A stretch of 64,000 nt of DNA from Streptomyces rimosus (lineage in GTDB: Bacteria; Actinomycetota; Actinomycetes; Streptomycetales; Streptomycetaceae), in NCBI RefSeq assembly GCF_008704655.1, contig NZ_CP023688.1, forward strand, positions 868,001 to 932,000, in the 5' to 3' direction. Below the pieces are notes generated by a model. It searched no databases. It saw only the letters and a program-made list of their open reading frames with translations, and was not told the origin of the DNA. This document shows positions 17,835 through 28,381 of the stretch, one piece after another (position 1 is the first letter of the stretch; every line of letters begins with the position of its first letter). The position numbers and the translations under genes were made by a program.

Positions 17835-18620
17835 TCAGTTCGGTTTCGGCGACCACACCACAGCCCAGTGATCGCTAGCCCCAGACCTGGCGACTTCGAC
17901 ATGGCCCCGCCGCCAGTCCGAGTCGACATTGGAGACCATATAGTCCAGTTCTCCGCCACTCAGCTGAGTTGGATCATTCGGGCGGTAGATGTGCGCTGCA
18001 GACGGCAGCTTTTTGTCCTTCGCGAGGTCATCGGGCGCGCGGTTGAAGTCGGCCAGCACCGCCCAGTTGGGTATGTTGAGAACCTTTGCCTCATTGGCCG
18101 TGTTCCGCACTAGTGCAGCTGCATCCCCGCCGCCGCTAGCGCTGGCGTGCGCGGAGCAGAACAGTGTGGAAGTGTTCGTGTCGTTGACGCACAACAGTGG
18201 CCGGTATGGCCCGGTAATCGTCTTGATGTTGGCGGTACCGGGCTGCCATTTGGTCACGAGCCCCAAATTCTTCGAAGGCTCCCTCAATACATACAGGTAG
18301 CGGATGTTCGGACGACTGGTCGACCCAATATTCCACTCATACTCTTCCAGGCGGCCGCCAGTTTGTACCGCTTTGGCGCCGGCGGGGGGGTTCTTCGGAA
18401 CTTCTTGAAGTGCGACCACGTCCGTTTTGTGTTCATTGACCAGCTTGCCGACGTCGGCCCAGTTTCCGGCCTTGGATTGAATATTCCACGTCGCCAAGCC
18501 GGGTTCGGGAGTTACGGCCTGCGCTGGCGAGGGCACCACAGCCACCAGGGTGGATGCCACCAGCACTGCCATGATGACGTGACGTCCGCTTCGGGCTCCG
18601 TGGGTGACGCTACGACTCAT
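17835..18620 (-). CDS. Secreted CdtB-like nuclease (endonuclease/exonuclease/phosphatase fold)
   Basis: A 261-residue exported protein with a signal peptide ending near AQAV35. The mature part follows the DNase I-like fold in the version seen in cytolethal distending toxin subunit B: TWNIQ (Asn46), NWADVGKLVNE, VVALQEV (Glu73), YEWNIGSTSRPNIRYLYV, a FCSAHASASGGGD segment (His158), WAVLADFNRAP (Asp191, Asn193), SGGELDY (Asp226) and SDHWAVVW (Asp250-His251). All expected metal and catalytic residues are present. CdtB enzymes nick DNA, and some hydrolyse phosphoinositides. No CdtA/CdtC or pertussis-like partner is nearby. The start follows AGAGAGGA. G+C is lower than in the neighbours, consistent with transfer. 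Confidence 0.85.
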   Translation of the reverse strand: MSRSVTHGARSGRHVIMAVLVASTLVAVVPSPAQAVTPEPGLATWNIQSKAGNWADVGKLVNEHKTDVVALQEVPKNPPAGAKAVQTGGRLEEYEWNIGSTSRPNIRYLYVLREPSKNLGLVTKWQPGTANIKTITGPYRPLLCVNDTNTSTLFCSAHASASGGGDAAALVRNTANEAKVLNIPNWAVLADFNRAPDDLAKDKKLPSAAHIYRPNDPTQLSGGELDYMVSNVDSDWRRGHVEVARSGASDHWAVVWSPKPN

Positions 18621-19140
18621 CGCCAAATCCTCTCTTGCCAAATTTTTCAGGATCAGCCGCCGTGCTCGCTCAGCATTGCCCTGCCAGAAGCGGGTAAGGT
18701 CCATCACGCTAAGCCGGGAGCTGCGGCCTGGTCTTATCGCCCGGGGGCGGGGTGCCGGGCCGGGCTGCTTGGGCGGACCAGCCGTCTTAGCCATCGCGAT
18801 ATGGCCGCCCTTCCGACTGGAGACGCCCAACACCTGGGACTGGCCTGCTCGTTGCTGTGCAGGCAATCGGACTTTAACAGCAATTCCTGCCAGAGGACGA
18901 TGAACAGGCGCGTGCAGGCACGTTTCCTTGCGGTACCTGCACGGCGGGAGCGTGGCCGAAATTTCGGGGAGGGTAACGAGCTCTTGCACGGCAGGTGGCG
19001 AGAGGCCGAACCCGTGATCGTTCATCATGCATGCATAGTGGGGAACGCGCCTCGAGCAGTGATGGTCAGCAACCGGAGGATCACGGGCCTGCCGTCCGAA
19101 GCGATTGCGCAACTCGTCGCTGAGGTAGCTGCTTAAGACG
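18621..19140. other. Upstream region of the CdtB-like gene
   Basis: About 520 bp of relatively AT-rich DNA with no recognised gene. Its promoter should be here. An imperfect inverted repeat around 18910-18945 (GTGCAGGCACG and ACCTGCACGG) is visible but of unknown meaning. Confidence 0.35.
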
Positions 19141-19612
19141 GTGTCCTACATGGTGAGGTTGAGGAGCCGTTTGTAGCAGCAGAGGGCGGCGGCGAGGCCG
19201 AGGAAGGGCAGGTAGTTGCGTGCATGGCGTTCGTAGCGGGGACTGAGCCGGCGGTAGCCGGTCAGCCACGACATCGTCCTCTCGATCACCCACCTGCGAC
19301 GCCCCAGGCATTCGCTGGAGTCGATGCCCTTGCGGGCGATGCGGACACCGATGCGATGGCCCACAGCCATCGCCGCAGGTGGGGGATGTCGTATGCCTTA
19401 TCCGCGTGCAGACGCCGAGGCTTTGACTGGTCTGCGCGGGATTCGTGTCCCTTGTGGAAATAGGACAGCATCGGCTTCAGCGCGAGGCTGTCGTGGGTCC
19501 GGCCGCGGAGATTCCGACCCGTAGGGGCAGTCCTGCCGCATCGGACAGGATGTGCATCTTGGAACCGGGTTTACCCCGGTCCACGGGTGACGGACCTGCA
19601 AGTTCGCCCGCT
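19141..19612 (-). pseudogene. Truncated and frameshifted IS5-type transposase
   Basis: The stretch resembles the C-terminal half of the transposase at 16178-16995 (GRRRWVIERTMSWLTGYRRLSPRYERHARNY, LHADKAYDIPHLRRWL) and ends in a similar inverted repeat (GACGGTGTCCTACATGGTGAG). Internal frameshifts break it. Homology stops near 19612, right where the two reading frames of the intact element meet, so the whole N-terminal part is gone. Confidence 0.8.
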
Positions 19613-19837
19613 TATCTGTTTGAGGGGCAGGGTCAAGCGGTGTGTGGGCATGTGCGCGGACGTCTCGAGTGGCGTCCGGCGACATGATGATCGATGGGGT
19701 CGGGCTCACGGATGCGGCCGCTCAGTCTTTTGAGGCCCTCGGGCGGAGTGGAGCCGCTGGGCAGGGTGCCTGCAGGAGCTGGCCGCTGGCATCGTTAAAG
19801 GGATCGGGCGGGGCCCCGCACCGGGTGCCGGAGTTCG

Positions 19838-20856
19838 TCACACCGCGGCGAGCGCCTCGCCGCCGAGGGCCCGCAGGGCATGATGGGCCCGGCGGACGAG
19901 TTTGCGGGCCACCGACAGCGCGGCCCGGTTGCCACCGCACCTGGCTTTGACCTGCTGGTAGTAGGCGTAGTCGGGGGCACTGGGCCGGGCGGCGCACTTG
20001 GCGGCTTCGAACAGCGCCCATCGCAGCAGCGGCGGTCCCTGGCGGGCCAGGCGGTCGGGGCTGCGTTTGGTGTCGGACGAATAGACGGTCACGTCCAGTC
20101 CCGTGTGGCGGACGGCCTGGCGGGAGGAGGAGAAGCGGCGCGCGTTGCCGAGCTCGGCCCAGATGGCCACCGCGGTGACCGGCCCGACGCCGTAGTGCTC
20201 CAGCAGGGTTGCGCATCCGGGCTGCTTGCGTGCGAAGGCGGTCAGCCGGCGGCGGAGCGGGGCCATTTCGTTTTCCAGGGCATTGAGCGTCCGCAGCGCG
20301 GCCAGGACGGCTTGGTGGGCGGCGGGTGACAGTCCGTCGCCGCTGGCCAGCCGGGCCCGGTGGTCGGCTGCGAGGAGGTCCCCGGTGGGCGCGGCGACGC
20401 CGTGGTGGAAGAGCGTGGCGTGGATGCGCTGGACCCAGGCGGTGTGCTCGTCGCGCAGGTCCTTGTAGAGCCGCAGGAGGGTGCGCATCTTTAGGACCTG
20501 CCGGGGCGGAATCCAGGACGGGGGAAGACGCCCGTCGGCGAGCAGTTCGCGGATCTTGCGGGCATCCGCCCGGTCGGTCTTGGCCCGGCGCTTGGGCCGT
20601 CGGCCGCCGCGGTATCGGCCGGCTCGGCCAACTGCACCTCGATGCCGGCCGCCTGGCATTCCTCGACGATGAACCGCCAGCCGGTGCAGCCCTCGACCGC
20701 CAGTGCCGCCGGCCGCGGCAACTGCTCCAGCCAGGAACGGAACCGTGCCCGCGTCGCGGGCACGATCCGCCCCCGGCGGACCTGCTCAGTGGCGCCGTCG
20801 AGACAGTCGAAGGTGATCTGCCTGCGATGAACGTCCAACCCGCCTACGATGGCCAT
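19838..20856 (-). pseudogene. IS110-family transposase, frameshifted
   Basis: The N-terminal frame (from 20856: GGLDVHRRQITFDCLDG ... LAVEGCTGWRFIVEE) and C-terminal frame (KRRAKTDRADARKIRELL ... GVGPVTAVAIWAELG ... TGLDVTVYSSDTKRSPDRLARQG) together form a DEDD-type IS110 transposase with a RuvC-like N-terminus and a Transposase_20 C-terminus. They are in different frames and meet near 20600, so the gene is probably inactivated by a small indel. The first Asp, the Glu and the AKTDRADA motif are visible. No inverted repeats are expected for this family. Confidence 0.82.
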
Positions 20857-20954
20857 AACGGGGCCTCCTCACGCTCCCGAAGACAGTGGCTCACCAAGCA
20901 TCGTGCTCCGCACCGGAGCGTCAGCCCATGAGCTGAGGAGGCCCCTCCCGCATG

Positions 20955-21260
20955 TCATCTTTTCCGGCTGGCGGGGAAGGGAGGCCAGGAGGATGTCGTA
21001 GTGACATGCCCGGGCGATGGCCGTGTCCCGCTGCTGCTGCCAGCGCACCCGGTGGGCGTCGAGGCCGGCCAGGACGTCCCGCCACGGCGCCCCGGGGCCC
21101 GCGCACGGACCGCCGACTGCGATTCTTCGGCATGGCTCCGGCGGGGCCACAGCAGGGCCTGCGCCAGGCTGGCGATCGTCAGCAGGTCGGGCCACAGCCG
21201 GCAGCCCGGCCCCGAGCACGTGAGCGACGGTCAGCCAGGACCCGCCCCCGAGTCCGGCAG
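20955..21260 (-). pseudogene. 3' remnant of an IS701-type transposase
   Basis: A minus-strand segment reading RVRWQQQRDTAIARACHYD, preceded by LTVAHVL, resembles the conserved C-terminus of IS701 transposases (compare RWRRRHQAIARACHYRR in the copy near 3650). The middle is frame-scrambled, and the catalytic core is absent. Confidence 0.5.
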
Positions 21261-21333
21261 GGCGTTGTCGCGTGGGGGCACCGGGTCCTGGACTCCCCAC
21301 GTGGCTCAGCATCCTCCGACGTCGTTCACCACT

Positions 21334-21834
21334 TCACTGCGGACGGAACCGTGCCCCGTCACCGCGGGCGTGCCCGGTCATCGCCTGCACCAGGGTGCGG
21401 ATTCGCTCGGGGTGGTCCAGCAGGAGCGGCACGATTGTCTCCATGGCCAGGCTGGGGAGGACGTCCAGGTAGAGCTCGTAGTCGTCGCCGCGGTCGGCGG
21501 CCAGGGCCAGCAGCCGACGGGCGGCGGTGTCTCCGTCCTGTGCGGCTGCCAGGAGCTGTCAGGCTCGTGCGACGGGCAGATCGATCTGCGGTGCGGTCTC
21601 CTGCTCGACCACGTCGATGAGGTTGGCGGTCTTTCGCGGGCGCTGGTGCGGTCCGCGGTGTCGCGGGCGCGCTGGCGGAGGAGGGCCGCGCGGCGGCCGG
21701 GACGAGGTGGTGTCACCGATCCGGCGGCCGGGCCCGGACCGCTCACCAGACCTGCGAGGGGCCCGCCTGATCTGCGAGGGACCCGTCATTCGCGAGGAGG
21801 CGGCAGCAAACTGCACATCCTGGGCGTACCCCAC
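21334..21834 (-). pseudogene. Unidentified gene with an internal stop codon
   Basis: On the minus strand, the codons between stops at 21559-21561 and 21334-21336 encode a convincing protein segment (LLALAADRGDDYELYL, LPSLAMETIVPLLLDHPERI, RTLVQAMTGHARG) that has no start codon of its own. The same frame continues upstream through the TGA at 21559 into ANLIDVVEQETAPQIDLP. One gene with a nonsense mutation is the simplest reading. The family is not recognised. Confidence 0.5.
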
Positions 21835-21909
21835 CGGCTGTTCCCGTCCATCCGTACGGCCGGTTTGCGCACCGTCCGGCTCGCGGCCGGCGCGCTACCG
21901 GAGCAGCTT

Positions 21910-22977
21910 TCATGGACCTCGTCGGACCGCCCGGTGTAGTTCGGTGGCCAGTTGCCGCCAGGTTGCGGAGCAGTCCTGGGCGAGCTGGGCCATGGAGAGC
22001 AGCTGGTGGGCAGGCGTGGAGTCGGCGAACTGCTGCAGCTCCTTGGCGTCGAGAGTGAGGATGCCGAGCCATTGGAGCAGAAGACGGCCCTTCTCGGTCA
22101 TTCGCACGGAGGGGTCCTGGCGCAGGCTGCTCAGCAACTGCCGCTGGGTTTGCTGGGCTTTTGCGGGCTGCGGCGCCGCGCCGGAGGTGGTTTCCCCGGA
22201 CGGTACGGGAGCGCCTTTCTTCCTTGCCGTGTCCTTACGTTCCCGGCCGGGCCCATCCGCATCCGCCTTTGTTTCACTGCGGAGTTTCGCGCGTATGTTG
22301 TGTGCGGTGCCTACGGAGACCCCCGCCTCCTGTGCCACCGCCCGCAGTGGCGCTTCCGGACGTTCCCGCATGATGTCCACGGCCTTCTTCCGCCCGGGCG
22401 CTCCGTCCACGGGGCGCCTGCGGCCGTCGCGCCCCACTCTCCTGTTCAACTGCGAGGATTTTTCAGTTGAACGGCGACGGATGCCCGCGACGGTCGGAGG
22501 GCTGAGGCCCGCCACTGCAGCGATCGCACGATCCGACCAGTCGGGGTATATGCGAACTATTCTCTCGGTGGCCGCTTCCCGCTCATCGGCCGACAGCGGA
22601 AGCCCGTGGGCTACGTTCGCTTGCACGGACTGCACGAACGACTCCGCGTCGCTGCCCTCGAAATACTGGACCGGAATGGTGTCATCGCCGCGCAGCATCG
22701 CGGCCTTAACCCGGTGCATGCCGTCAATGACCCGCAGGGTCGAACGCTGAACCAGGATCGGCGGCAGCCCCTCCTTGACTTCCGCCAGGCGCAGGACGTG
22801 TTCCGGGTCCGTTCCGCTCGTCCTCGGTGTGTCCGTAAGTATCAGCGAAGCGATAGCAACGGTCTCGATACGGCCGTGCCCGATGGTCCTCGAAGGTCGT
22901 GCCGACGATGGACTGCCATAGTCTCGGCCTCCCGGACGGACTGGCCCGACAGCAGGCGCTTCAACGAGATTGTCCAC
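21910..22977 (-). CDS. ParB-like transcriptional regulator of the StrR/NovG type
   Basis: A 355-residue protein from a GTG start. Residues ~40-130 form a ParB/Srx-like N-terminal domain (ASLILTDTPRTSGTDPEHVLRLAE, LPPILVQRSTLRVIDGMHRVKAAMLRG, SFVQSVQANVAHGLPLS). A helix-turn-helix follows at ~145-165 (DWSDRAIAAVAGLSPPTVAGIR), with a second possible one near 215. The C-terminal ~110 residues are specific to this protein. This architecture is that of pathway-specific activators such as StrR and NovG rather than chromosome-segregation ParB. It stands alone with no ParA and no evident cluster beside it. It may act on a distant pathway or be an orphan left by rearrangement. Confidence 0.8.
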   Translation of the reverse strand: MDNLVEAPAVGPVRPGGRDYGSPSSARPSRTIGHGRIETVAIASLILTDTPRTSGTDPEHVLRLAEVKEGLPPILVQRSTLRVIDGMHRVKAAMLRGDDTIPVQYFEGSDAESFVQSVQANVAHGLPLSADEREAATERIVRIYPDWSDRAIAAVAGLSPPTVAGIRRRSTEKSSQLNRRVGRDGRRRPVDGAPGRKKAVDIMRERPEAPLRAVAQEAGVSVGTAHNIRAKLRSETKADADGPGRERKDTARKKGAPVPSGETTSGAAPQPAKAQQTQRQLLSSLRQDPSVRMTEKGRLLLQWLGILTLDAKELQQFADSTPAHQLLSMAQLAQDCSATWRQLATELHRAVRRGP

Positions 22978-24841
<1,864 letters not shown>

Positions 24842-24883
24842 GAGCCTGACGCCCCCACAACCTGACGCCAGACGTTTCCTGGC

Positions 24884-24909
24884 GGGGCGCTCGCAGACGC
24901 GGGCGCCCC
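24884..24909 (+). terminator. Hairpin terminator after the trypsin gene
   Basis: A nine-pair GC-rich stem (GGGGCGCTC with GGGCGCCCC, one G-T wobble) around an 8-base loop, 43 bp after the stop. There is no clear U-run, as is usual in Streptomyces. Confidence 0.65.
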
Positions 24910-24948
24910 GCTTCCCCGTTCCAGAACGCGCACCGCCCGACGGTTAGA

Positions 24949-25200
24949 GGGTGTCTGAGAAGCTCCGTTCAGGGCAGGTGACTTGGTAGTTCCTGCACTT
25001 CGGGGAGGTGGGGATGGCTGGTCGGCGGGCGTATCCGACGGATCTTTCCAATGCGGAGTGGGTGGTGCTCGAACCACTGGTTCCTCCGTCGAAACCGGGC
25101 GGGCGGCCGCCGAAACGTCCGCGCCGGGAGATCATCGATGCCCTGGCGTACTGGGTACGGGCCGGCTGCGCCTGGCGATTGCTCCCACATGACTTGGGTG
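24949..25200 (+). pseudogene. N-terminal fragment of an IS5-type transposase
   Basis: It begins with an IS-end-like GAGGGTGTCTGAGAAG, and a start near 25014 gives AGRRAYPTDLSNAEWVVLEPLV ... ALAYWVRAGCAWRLLPHDL, the characteristic N-terminus of IS5-family transposases. Homology stops near 25195, well before the DDE domain. The gene is truncated by the segment holding the SGNH hydrolase. Confidence 0.78.
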
Positions 25201-25298
25201 CGGCTCTTGGTGAGTGAGATCGCTGTCAAAGTCTGGGTGGCAGTCCGCCCCTTGAACTCGGAGGAGTAGTTGCCCAGTCGGTCGCTACGGTTGGCTGG

Positions 25299-25907
25299 GT
25301 GATCGAGGACATACGTATCTGCTTCATCGGTGACTCGTTTGTTCAAGGGGTCGGTGACCCCGAATACCGGGGCTGGGTCGGCCGGGTGCTGGAGACCGGG
25401 GGCGGTGACATCACGGCCTTCAATCTCGGTATCAGGCGCAACACTTCCGAGGACGTAGTGAGTCGCTGCTGGCAGGAAGTCCTGCCCCGGATGCTGCCCG
25501 GTGCCGACAACAGACTCGTCATCTCCTTCGGCAGCAACGACATGGTCGAGGAGAACGGCGCGGTGCGCGTCGATCCGGTCCGTTGTCTGGAGAACTTGAT
25601 CTCGATCCTCGACGAGTGTCGACGGCGGGCCGTCACCCCGCTGGTAGTTGGTCCGCCGCCGGTCATCAGCGCCGGCGCCGAGCACTTGGAGCGGACAGTG
25701 AAACTCGCTGAGGAGATGAACGATCTGTGTGATGCGCAACGCATCCCGTTCATCGCCACAACCCTGCGTCTGGCCGACAACCTGGTCTGGACTCGGGAAG
25801 TCCTGGCCGGTGATGGTGCTCACCCGAGCAGCGGCGGCTATCGGCAGCTGGCCGATCTCATCCTGGCTGGTCAATGGCAGCGGTGGATCGCTCAGGCCCA
25901 CTCCTGA
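25299..25907 (+). CDS. SGNH/GDSL-family hydrolase
   Basis: A 202-residue cytoplasmic protein (no signal peptide). Block I is CFIGDSFVQG with the nucleophilic Ser, block III is ISFGSNDMV with the oxyanion Asn, and block V is GDGAHPSSGGY with the catalytic Asp/His. This is the TesA/lysophospholipase-like group of esterases. The GTG start has only a weak ribosome binding site. The gene lies between two transposase fragments, so it may have arrived with mobile DNA. The substrate cannot be predicted. Confidence 0.85.
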   Translation: MIEDIRICFIGDSFVQGVGDPEYRGWVGRVLETGGGDITAFNLGIRRNTSEDVVSRCWQEVLPRMLPGADNRLVISFGSNDMVEENGAVRVDPVRCLENLISILDECRRRAVTPLVVGPPPVISAGAEHLERTVKLAEEMNDLCDAQRIPFIATTLRLADNLVWTREVLAGDGAHPSSGGYRQLADLILAGQWQRWIAQAHS

Positions 25908-25988
25908 GGAGAGCCGTCGGCCACCTGGCATCCCTCACGGCGACATCCACGGCCAGATGGTTCTGTATTCGTGGTGGCCCAGGTGGCA

Positions 25989-26786
25989 TCACGCGGTGAG
26001 GGCGTATCTGATCTGGTCGCCGGTGGGGTAGAGGCGTCGGTGCTCCTTGGCGACGTGGTACTCCCAGTAGGCATCAAGATCACCGTTGGAGTCGACAGCA
26101 CGGAGTCTGAGGACGGCTTCGGAACCGTCGAGTCCCCAGCGGGCGCCGCCAATATCGAGCCGGTCGGCGATCAGATGACGTGCGGCTCCCTCGATGATCC
26201 CGGTGGCGATCGGCCAGCCGGCCGCGAGGGCCTGGTCGTAGTGCAGGAAGTCGCTGTTGCTGCGCAGGTAGCGGACGCATGTATCGACACCGTGACGCTG
26301 CTCCGCGGTCAACTCGGCCTGACCTGCCTGGACGTGAAGGGTGTCGGCGACCTCGGCGGCGTCGCCGTTCAAGATGGCGAGGGCATGGACGGCGACCCAG
26401 TCCTCGACACTCTTGTCGCCCGGTTGGTGGAAGCACCAGGCCGCGGACCACACCTTTTCAAGAACATGGATGATGTCGATGACGATGCGCACGTCGACGT
26501 GGTGGAGGCGGGCTTCGGCCTGGACAAGGTCGAGCTGGTGGCGGGCGCCGTCGACCAGGACGACCCAGGTGCGACGGTGGTCGGGGTCGCGGGCCTGGGC
26601 GTGGTCGAAGACCTGCGCCACGACGTGCTCTGCGTCGTGCTCGACCGAACCGCACAGCCATTTGCCGCGGGCGACGGGACCGGGCCGGCGAACGTGCCCG
26701 TCTGCGAAGCCGCCGGGCGGGACGATCACATCGTGCGGTCGGCGGGGTGCGGGCTCGGCGTCATAGACCGCGCCGAGCGTCGCCAT
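25989..26786 (-). pseudogene. ISKra4-family transposase, C-terminal part
   Basis: About 265 residues resemble the C-terminal half of ISKra4 transposases: VVLVDGARHQLDLV (catalytic Asp region), IDIIHVLEKVWSAAWCF and GWPIATGIIEGAARHLIADRL (catalytic Glu region), then ARWGLDGSEAVLRLRAV. The N-terminal half is missing, and homology begins just where the neighbouring helix-turn-helix gene ends, so this is a truncated copy. Confidence 0.78.
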
Positions 26787-26800
26787 GCGCTTTCTGCCGG

Positions 26801-27022
26801 TCAGGCCGAGACGGCCTTCTTGCCCCTGGTGGCTCCGCCACGACCACGCAGGGTCACACCGGATTCGCTGAGCACCCGGTGCACAAACCCGTAGGAGCGG
26901 CCGGTCTCCTCGGCCAGCGCCCGGATGCTCGCTCCGGAGTCGTACTTCTCCTTCAGGTCTGCCGCGAGCTTCTCGCGCACGGCGCCGGTCACCCAGCTAC
27001 TCTTCTTCAGAGTCTCGGCCAC
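26801..27022 (-). CDS. Small helix-turn-helix DNA-binding protein
   Basis: A 73-residue protein from GTG 27022 with AGGAGA upstream. It is a short basic protein with an evident helix-turn-helix (ASIRALAEETGRSYGFVHRVLSESG) and a Gly/Arg-rich basic tail (LRGRGGATRGKK). Near-identical small proteins are widespread in Streptomyces; the function is not established, but DNA binding is likely. The upstream frame extension was rejected as non-coding. Confidence 0.82.
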   Translation of the reverse strand: MAETLKKSSWVTGAVREKLAADLKEKYDSGASIRALAEETGRSYGFVHRVLSESGVTLRGRGGATRGKKAVSA

Positions 27023-27350
27023 CTGTGTCTCCTGGAAAGTGTGCTCTGTACTGTCATGATTTCCCCTCCCGGCCTTCCTGGTCACCCATTCAGCGCGGTC
27101 CGTAGGACATCGTTTGCCGGCATGACGCCGAACTGGCCTGCGGAGTGATGGGTTTCGCTCGAAGTCCCCGTGCTCCGGTCCGGTCCGCGCATTCCGAGCG
27201 AGCAAGCAGGGATGAAAAAGCCGATACACCCGCTTATCCGTCCGGGCCGTACGCGGGCGGGGCACTCTGATGAATGCAGATTTCATCAGGCCGGGGCAGC
27301 AACCTCGGCAGGCTGTTTCCCCGGCAGTGTCATGCCGACCGGGCCGAAGC
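27023..27350. other. Intergenic
   Basis: About 330 bp between two minus-strand genes. The promoter of the small helix-turn-helix gene should be here. Nothing else is recognised. Confidence 0.35.
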
Positions 27351-27524
27351 TCAGTCCTGGAAGGCGTCCTTGACCTTTTCCTTGGCTTCCCGGAGATTTC
27401 CATTCATCTTATCGCCTGCCCCCTTGGCCGGCGCCTGATCGTTTCCCGCTGCGCGGCCGGTCTCCTTCTTGACGGCGCCCAAGAGCTGCTCGACCTTGGC
27501 CTTGGCTTTCTCGATTGCGCTCAT
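27351..27524 (-). CDS. CsbD-like stress protein
   Basis: A 57-residue hydrophilic protein with AAGGAGA before the ATG. Its composition (Lys, Glu, Ala, Gly, Asn) and pattern (KAKVEQLLGAVKKETGR ... GAGDKMNGNLREAKEKVKDAF) are those of the CsbD family, small proteins induced by general stress in many bacteria, with unknown molecular role. It fits with the neighbouring envelope-stress genes. Confidence 0.85.
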   Translation of the reverse strand: MSAIEKAKAKVEQLLGAVKKETGRAAGNDQAPAKGAGDKMNGNLREAKEKVKDAFQD

Positions 27525-27671
27525 AACGTTCTCCTTGTGCAGGTTGCCGGATACGAATACGCGCGCCCCCGTGGCGGGCAGAAAAACGGGCAGCATCATC
27601 ATTTTCCCGCTGATGCGAGTGTGAGTGAGAACACAGGGTGCAGGCCGATTCCGGGGGGGATAGCGCGGTTG

Positions 27672-27920
27672 CTAGCGCTTGCAGCCCGCTCGAATATCGC
27701 AGACCGTGGTGGTGTCTTTCGTCGCCCCTGAGTGCTCGGCGTGAATGTTCGCGACGACGCGCGCGGAGCAGCTGATGATGGCCACGGCAACCACCCCCAG
27801 GAAGACCCACTGGGCGGCGCCGGTGGATATCGCATTACGCACCAGAAGCGCCAACAGCAGAACCATGGACGCGATGTAAGACTTTTTGTAGCCTTGTTGA
27901 TAATTGCGGTTTTCGCTCAT
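27672..27920 (-). CDS. Small membrane protein of unknown function
   Basis: An 82-residue protein with AAGGAC before its ATG. A polar, Tyr/Lys-rich N-terminus is followed by two predicted membrane segments (IASMVLLLALLV, then WVFLGVVAVAIISCSARVV) and a short C-terminal tail with two Cys. No family is recognised. Its position next to CsbD and flotillin genes suggests an envelope or stress role. Confidence 0.65.
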   Translation of the reverse strand: MSENRNYQQGYKKSYIASMVLLLALLVRNAISTGAAQWVFLGVVAVAIISCSARVVANIHAEHSGATKDTTTVCDIRAGCKR

Positions 27921-28381
27921 GTTGAGTCCTTGCTTCTCCCGTATCTGCTATTTAGGAGGCGGTTCAGAACGGAGGATACGGAGTGGGTGACCCGCGGACA
28001 CGGTTGCTGTCCTTCACGGAACGTGTGTGGAGACAGTGGAGGCCAGTCGGCGAAGTCCTCATCGCATCAGAGCCCGTGGGGCCGGCTTCTGACTCACATG
28101 GCTGTCGTATCGCTTGTATGGCTCGAACGAGCCTTACAAGCGATCCAGGGAGGAACTCGCCCGCTGTAACGGGCTGCACGGCCCTGGGGCCCTCAACAAC
28201 CCGACACTGCCGGGAGGGTGTTTGCGTACCGCGGCGACTGTCTTCAGCCTGTCTACGGGACCACGCGATGCGTGGATGAAGTCTCCGCTCAGCATTCCTG
28301 CTCGGCGTGGCCGGGAATGGAATGGTTCCGGCCACGCGCGAGAGCCTCACCGGCCACTGCGGGAGCTGTGGCGGGCAGGGG
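27921..28381. other. Intergenic, no gene recognised
   Basis: About 460 bp between the small membrane protein start and the flotillin stop. It must contain the promoter of the former and the terminator of the latter. No clear hairpin or frame was identified. Confidence 0.35.

Noticed and set aside
21910..22977. Calling the ParB-like protein a plasmid partition protein
   Set aside because: There is no ParA partner or parS-like repeat, and the sequence resembles StrR/NovG-type activators more closely.
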